From Chlamydiota bacterium (GTDB taxonomy: Bacteria; Chlamydiota; Chlamydiia; Chlamydiales; Parachlamydiaceae), in assembly GCA_013287815.1 (NCBI GenBank), contig JABDDC010000003.1:24935-88934 (forward strand): a stretch of DNA of 64,000 nt. Reading direction: 5' to 3'. The translations under genes were made by a program, and so were the position numbers. This document shows, one piece after another, positions 58,977 through 64,000 of this stretch. The first letter of the stretch is position 1. Each line of letters opens with the position of its first letter. Under the pieces are notes generated by a model. It was not told the DNA's origin, searched no databases, and saw nothing but the letters and a program-made list of their open reading frames with translations.

Positions 58977-61052
58977 ATGAGTTATAAAGCTGATTTTAGT
59001 GGCTTGGGTGCTAACTTAAGCGAGATTATTTATGCCCTGAAATCTTATGCAACCAGTGAATCCCTTGATTTATATGCCGGATCAGAATCGGCAGTGAGTT
59101 ACCAAGGCACCTGGATGGGCAAAGGCTATAAGGTCTTTAATAAATGTGTCAGATGGATCAAATTTGATTTTACTGCACAAGATACCTCTCAAACATTAGA
59201 AAACATTATTCTTCGGCAATTTACTGATGCCATCAAGACCATCTACAAATTAAAATGTAGGTATACAGCTATCCAAGTTAAATGGCTGGAAGAAGCCATT
59301 CCAAGCCTGGTTAGCAATGGGGTCTATCGGTTCCGAGCTTACTTAAAAAATGAAAATATCCCCCTTGCAATCATAGAAGAATGCGATCAAATATTTACGT
59401 CAGAGACTTCCAATAAAATGGAATCGATTGAAGAGATCAGGCAATCAATCAAAAGTTTCTATTCCGCTGCCCGCCTTTTTTGGAGCATCTTGCTTTATTC
59501 CGAATATGAGAAATTGGTAAATCCCATTCAACGGATTATTTCTAAAGGTGATTTGATTAAAGAAAACCATATGTTCGACTCCTTGTCCAAGCTCTTTTTT
59601 ACTATTAATCTGGAAGGCATCCTCCGTCAATATATTCCCGTAACTGAACTTGCGAAACTGTTAAGTGAACAGCAGATGACAGCCGAAGAGGTTGCAAAAA
59701 CCCAATCGTGGGTAAATAAAATCAATCGGAACACGGCTAAAATTGACCCGCATGAATTTGAATGTGTCTTGCGAAATATTGCTGAAACGGTCTCGATTGC
59801 ATTCAAAATCCCTGACAGCTATGAAAAACTGATTCTTAAACTGGATGCACTAGATTGTCGAATATTGCGCATGAACGATCGCAAGCATATCCATGACAGG
59901 CAAAGGTTAAAGCCCGGAGCAATCGTCTCGTGCAATGGTAATCAATTTACACTTGAACAGCTGTTAAGTCCGGAAAAGGCAAACGATCAGATCAAGGTGT
60001 TTGCCTTAGCTCATGACAATTCTGTCGTAAAGATGGCAAATAACCGCTTTAGGCTTATTCTTGATGCTCAAAAGTTAAAATCCTCCTCAGAGCATTGGGG
60101 CGTCAGACATGTTGAGATAGTTTTAAATGGACTCGACAACAAAGGCGTCTGTGTGCTGTTGGAGAGATTGCACAATCCTTTGTCAGACTGTGTATGGACC
60201 TGCACCTCGCCTATTTTAATTGAAGGGGACCGGACAGCCTTAATTTTAGCCAATCACCTAATGTACTGGCAGCAGAGCAATGCGGTTCCGGCAAATCTTT
60301 CCCTAAACCACTTGATGTTTGATTCCAAAGGTAAATTAAAGTCATTAAAACTCTGTAAAAAAGAAGCCGCCGATTATGGCAAATGGGAAAACTTTGCTTT
60401 ACTGGCGTCCAAAGGTAATATCCATGTGCTTAATTTCCTCATGCGAGTCTCAAAGCTGTTTGAACATTCCGTTGCCAAGTATTATAGGGAACCTATCGCC
60501 AAATCGATTGAAATGGGATCGGTTGTACCGACCAATGTTTTAGGGAACTGGGAAGAGAAGTACAAATCCGAATTGCTGCGTCTTAGTAAAGAGGCATGTC
60601 AAATGGGCGAAGAATGCTTTAATGAGATCGACCTCATGATGTGCGACGATATGAATTATGAAGCAATTTCCAATACGCTAAAGCAAGATGTCTTTGGAAA
60701 ATTGAAAGCTCTCTATGTGACTTCAACGACAGCCGGCACAGTTAGCGGTTCCCTGAAAGAGACTCTCATAGCCCACTACGGCGAATCTAAATGTCTATCG
60801 CTTGATGATTTTAAAGCGCAACAGGTCAAACAATTCAAGAATTATACTTCCTATTGTCAAAGTCAGTTGAAAAAGCTTTCGCTCTATAATTTTGAAACAC
60901 AGCAGGTTAAACAATTCAATGAATACACCTCTTATTACCAGGGTCAATTTGATTTGATGATGAAATATAATAAATCGGCTATAGAGCAAAAAGATAAAGA
61001 TGATACTAAGGGATTGCCGCCTAAATACACTCCTAAATATGCAGGAAAATGA
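58977..61052 (+). CDS. Hypothetical protein with C-terminal tandem repeat
   Basis: 691 aa; repeat DDFKAQQVKQFKNYTSYCQSQ / YNFETQQVKQFNEYTSYYQGQ; ATGA overlap with next gene. Confidence 0.75.
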   Translation: MSYKADFSGLGANLSEIIYALKSYATSESLDLYAGSESAVSYQGTWMGKGYKVFNKCVRWIKFDFTAQDTSQTLENIILRQFTDAIKTIYKLKCRYTAIQVKWLEEAIPSLVSNGVYRFRAYLKNENIPLAIIEECDQIFTSETSNKMESIEEIRQSIKSFYSAARLFWSILLYSEYEKLVNPIQRIISKGDLIKENHMFDSLSKLFFTINLEGILRQYIPVTELAKLLSEQQMTAEEVAKTQSWVNKINRNTAKIDPHEFECVLRNIAETVSIAFKIPDSYEKLILKLDALDCRILRMNDRKHIHDRQRLKPGAIVSCNGNQFTLEQLLSPEKANDQIKVFALAHDNSVVKMANNRFRLILDAQKLKSSSEHWGVRHVEIVLNGLDNKGVCVLLERLHNPLSDCVWTCTSPILIEGDRTALILANHLMYWQQSNAVPANLSLNHLMFDSKGKLKSLKLCKKEAADYGKWENFALLASKGNIHVLNFLMRVSKLFEHSVAKYYREPIAKSIEMGSVVPTNVLGNWEEKYKSELLRLSKEACQMGEECFNEIDLMMCDDMNYEAISNTLKQDVFGKLKALYVTSTTAGTVSGSLKETLIAHYGESKCLSLDDFKAQQVKQFKNYTSYCQSQLKKLSLYNFETQQVKQFNEYTSYYQGQFDLMMKYNKSAIEQKDKDDTKGLPPKYTPKYAGK

Positions 61053-61858
61053 CTGACAAATTTGAAGAATTAAAAACTCAGCTGCGCATCGAACTTGAAG
61101 GTAAGATTAAAAATCAAATCAAAAAAATCAAGTGCCTTGAATGCGAACTGGAAAAATGTTCCACCTGGAAAGAAGCTTTTCATGAAGGGGAACTTTTAAA
61201 AGCCAACTACGGCATTCTCAAAAAGGGGATGGCTGCCATCACCCTGCTTGATTGGGAAACCAATCAAGAGATTCAAATTTCACTTAATCCTAAGAAGACT
61301 TCGCAGGAGCAACTGTCGGTTAAGTTTAAAAAAGCCAAAAAGATGGAGTCAGGGCTGGCAAGTGTCGCTCTCTTGCTGCAAGAGTCTCTCCAGAAGCTAT
61401 CTTATCTCGAAGATAAAATGTGCCAACTGGAAAAGGCTGAAGACCTGAGCGAGTTCAAACCAAAGAAAATTCTCCCGGCAAAAAAAAATGTTCCTGAAAA
61501 AGCGCTCCCCTATAAGGAATTCACCTCCAGGGCAGGGATTAAAATCTTGGTCGGTAAGAATGCCAAAGCCAACGACAAGCTCACATTCGTTTATGCCAAC
61601 GGAAGCGACTGGTGGCTCCACGTGCAGGATTTTCCCGGATCGCACGTCGTTATTAAAAGCGCCGATCCCGATCAAGAAACCTTAGAAGAAGCGATGCAGC
61701 TGGCCTTGAAGTACAGCAAAGCCAAAGATCGCGGTGAGGGTGAAATCTGCCTCACACAAAGGAAATACGTCACCAGGCTTCCAAGACACCCAGGGAAGGT
61801 GCAGGTCTCCAAGCATAAAACCGTGGTGATACGAAGGGCGACTGCTGATAGCCCATAA
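61049..61858 (+). CDS. NFACT-R (DUF814) domain RNA-binding protein, RqcH-related
   Basis: 269 aa; YKEFTSRAGIKILVGKNAKANDKLTFVYANGSDWWLHVQDFPGSHVVIK, KHKTVVIRR. Confidence 0.88.
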   Translation: MTDKFEELKTQLRIELEGKIKNQIKKIKCLECELEKCSTWKEAFHEGELLKANYGILKKGMAAITLLDWETNQEIQISLNPKKTSQEQLSVKFKKAKKMESGLASVALLLQESLQKLSYLEDKMCQLEKAEDLSEFKPKKILPAKKNVPEKALPYKEFTSRAGIKILVGKNAKANDKLTFVYANGSDWWLHVQDFPGSHVVIKSADPDQETLEEAMQLALKYSKAKDRGEGEICLTQRKYVTRLPRHPGKVQVSKHKTVVIRRATADSP

Positions 61859-61919
61859 CGACTGAAAGGAGCTATGGGGGAATGTACGTTATTTAAAAGA
61901 GCCCGGAGCGGAGCGAAGG

Positions 61920-62032
61920 GTGACTGGGGAATTCCTCCTGATTTGCATGCCAAACTTACCATTGCAGCACAGCTGAAGGGTAACAGCCTCAACCACTATA
62001 TTACAGAAGCTTTACAGCGATTTGTGGTCTAA
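61920..62032 (+). pseudogene. HicB-like antitoxin C-terminal remnant
   Basis: GDWGIPPDLHAKLTIAAQLKGNSLNHYITEALQRFVV*, RHH-like; N-terminal domain absent. Confidence 0.6.
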
Positions 62033-62058
62033 CCACATCACTGATAAACACAAAGATC

Positions 62059-62754
62059 TTGAAGGTAAATAAAAAATTAGCTATGAAGGTTTTTAAGATA
62101 TTGCAAACTGAGGCTTATTCAAAATTTAAGGAGAGAGTGATGTTGGTTTTACAAAATGCGTATAAAAGTATTTTTTTCCTGTTTTTACTCATATGTGTCC
62201 CTGAATGTATATATAGCGATAATTATCCACAATCTTTTGGTGAAGTAAATACAAGCACTGAAGTTATTGAAAATGGGGTGACCATTTTAGTAGATAAATC
62301 GAGGATGAAAAAATGCAAAAAACATATAAAGTTGTCGTATTATTTATATGTAGAAGATTTTATAAATAGCTTTATTGAAATACCAACGTCTAATGTTTCT
62401 GTTGACAGTTCTACAATTTCTTCTACATATCTAGCAGGAAGAGCTCCGATTTACAACAATCTTGATGAAAAAGTAGGAACATGCTCCGCTTCGTTTTTAT
62501 GCATGCAAAATGAAGATGGCATATATACAGATATCTCTAATTATTTATCAGTTGACAATGGACTCGTCATATCATGGTTCACTCCTACCACGCTACTCAA
62601 TTTAGAATTAGACAGCATTATCCATTCAATGGTTACCGAGTGCATTGTTTTGGCAAATACTAAGATTGGCTTTAATCCTTTTTACGGGAAAACGTTCAAT
62701 ATGATTGTTTCATCTGATGATGAAAAAATATATTTTAATTTGACTAAAATATAA
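62059..62754 (+). CDS. Hypothetical exported protein
   Basis: 231 aa; hydrophobic SIFFLFLLICVPECIYS then polar domain. Confidence 0.5.
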   Translation: MKVNKKLAMKVFKILQTEAYSKFKERVMLVLQNAYKSIFFLFLLICVPECIYSDNYPQSFGEVNTSTEVIENGVTILVDKSRMKKCKKHIKLSYYLYVEDFINSFIEIPTSNVSVDSSTISSTYLAGRAPIYNNLDEKVGTCSASFLCMQNEDGIYTDISNYLSVDNGLVISWFTPTTLLNLELDSIIHSMVTECIVLANTKIGFNPFYGKTFNMIVSSDDEKIYFNLTKI

Positions 62755-62759
62755 AAAAA

Positions 62760-62985
62760 ATCAAAGCGGTTTACAGCAAAACCGTAAAGGTGATCAATGC
62801 CGTCAAAGTTGGGTCCGAGCTTTTTGCGCAGAGATGCAATATGAACATCGATGTTCAATGGCCATATAGCCGTTGAGTCCATCCATTTCTGCGTGGATTT
62901 TATAGCCCGAAATTTCGGCTTGTAATTTTACGAGAGAGCAAATGTCCTCTTCATCTTCAATCAATAATAGCTTAGTTTTTTGCAT
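62760..62985 (-). pseudogene. OmpR-type response regulator, internally deleted and frameshifted
   Basis: KLLLIEDEEDICSLVKLQAEISGYKIHAEMDGLNGY (receiver start) followed almost directly by NIDVHIASLRKKLGPNFDGIDHLYGFAV (wHTH end). Confidence 0.8.
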
Positions 62986-63155
62986 ATTAGCCTCATAGGT
63001 TTGAATTTTATCATTAATAAGCCATTAAAGTACAAAAATATTATTTATGTATAAAGTATTTGTAAAGTTTTTATAAATTTAAATGTCGATTGAATATTTT
63101 TACCTTTATTTTTAATCTGTATTCAAATAAAATGTCTTTATTTAAAGAGATACAC

Positions 63156-64000
63156 ATGTACTACATTATCCTCCTTTATGCTTTGTTTGCCAGCGTCTTT
63201 ACAATCAGTAAAACGGGTCTAGAGTATTCACAGCCTTTTTTCCTAGTGGGAACACGTATGATGCTTGCAGGAGTAATCCTTATAGCTTATCAAGTGATCG
63301 TCCACAAACAGAAGTTTAATTTCGATAAAAAAACATGGATAAGGATTTCCCTGCTGGCATTTTTAAATATTTATTTAACTAATGTACTAGAATTCTGGGG
63401 ATTAAAGTACCTCACCTCATTTAAAACCTGCTTCATTTACAGTCTCTCCCCTTTCTTCTCAGCCTTATTCTGCTACCTTCTCTTTGCTGAGAAATTATCT
63501 TTCAAGAAATGGGCAGGACTGTTGATCGGATTTGCCGGGTTCATTCCTATCTTAATGAGCCACACAGCGACTGAGGAGGAGACAGGGTATTTCCTGATTT
63601 TTTCCTGGGCCGAGATCGCCGTGATGATTGCAGCCGTATGCAGTGTTTACGGATGGATCCTCTTAATGCAACTGGTAAAAGACAGCAAACTTTCCCCCCT
63701 GACCGCCAACGGGACCAGCATGTTAATGGGTGGGACCTTTGCCCTCATGCAATCGATTGCAATGGAAACCTGGGATCCGATTCCAGTCTCGAACTTTTCC
63801 ATCTATTTGGAGTGTACGATTTTACTGATCATCGTATCTAACTTGATCTGCTATAACCTCTATGGAACCTTGCTAAAGCGCTATTCCGCCACTTTTATCT
63901 CCTTTGCCGGACTGACAACTCCGCTGTTTACAGCTCTGTACGGTTGGATTTTCCTTGGAGAAGTGGTCACATGGCCTTTTTATATCTCTTTTGCCATTGT
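63156..64000 (+). CDS. DMT/EamA-family transporter, 3' end outside window
   Basis: Open from ATG 63156 to window end; MYYIILLYALFASVFTISKTGLEYSQPFFLVGTRMMLAGVILI..., EamA repeats. Not in the ORF track because no stop occurs in the window. Confidence 0.85.
   Translation, partial: MYYIILLYALFASVFTISKTGLEYSQPFFLVGTRMMLAGVILIAYQVIVHKQKFNFDKKTWIRISLLAFLNIYLTNVLEFWGLKYLTSFKTCFIYSLSPFFSALFCYLLFAEKLSFKKWAGLLIGFAGFIPILMSHTATEEETGYFLIFSWAEIAVMIAAVCSVYGWILLMQLVKDSKLSPLTANGTSMLMGGTFALMQSIAMETWDPIPVSNFSIYLECTILLIIVSNLICYNLYGTLLKRYSATFISFAGLTTPLFTALYGWIFLGEVVTWPFYISFAI

Overview
This 64 kb window is chromosomal DNA from a member of the Chlamydiae, most likely an environmental or amoeba-associated lineage. 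The evidence is two tandem NTT-type nucleotide transporters, a TyrP-type permease next to trpS, RodA, BirA, PgsA and Pgk, an LcrH/SycD-like type III secretion chaperone, and several Inc-like proteins with paired hydrophobic segments. Ordinary housekeeping blocks (1-5.6 kb, 10.6-13.2 kb, 25.8-31.1 kb, 57.8-61.9 kb, 63.1-64 kb) are interrupted by four accessory zones. (1) 5.7-10.4 kb: a two-ORF transposable element with a canonical A AAA AAA -1 frameshift site. (2) 13.5-25.8 kb: tandem Inc-like paralogues beside a decayed birA duplicate, then an island of exported enzymes (four sulfotransferase-like proteins, a glycosyltransferase, two kinase-like paralogues, a multicopper oxidase). (3) 31.4-38.2 kb: an AbiE toxin-antitoxin pair, a small protein behind a G11 tract that ends in a CaaX box (CTIM), and a translationally coupled pair of a T3S-type chaperone and an Inc-like protein with a lanthipeptide-synthetase (LanM/DUF4135) dehydratase domain. 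(4) 38.6-57.7 kb: nested integrative elements bounded by three tRNA(CAT) 3'-end fragments, with two complementarily decayed integrases, a RepA/primase/iteron-like replication module, and cargo including a predicted ATPase / PD-(D/E)xK-like / trypsin-like protease fusion. The strongest candidates for undescribed biology are the chaperone/LanM-like pair, the ATPase-protease fusion, the exported sulfotransferase island, and the CaaX protein. All functional calls come from reading motifs in the translations; no database searches or computations were run.
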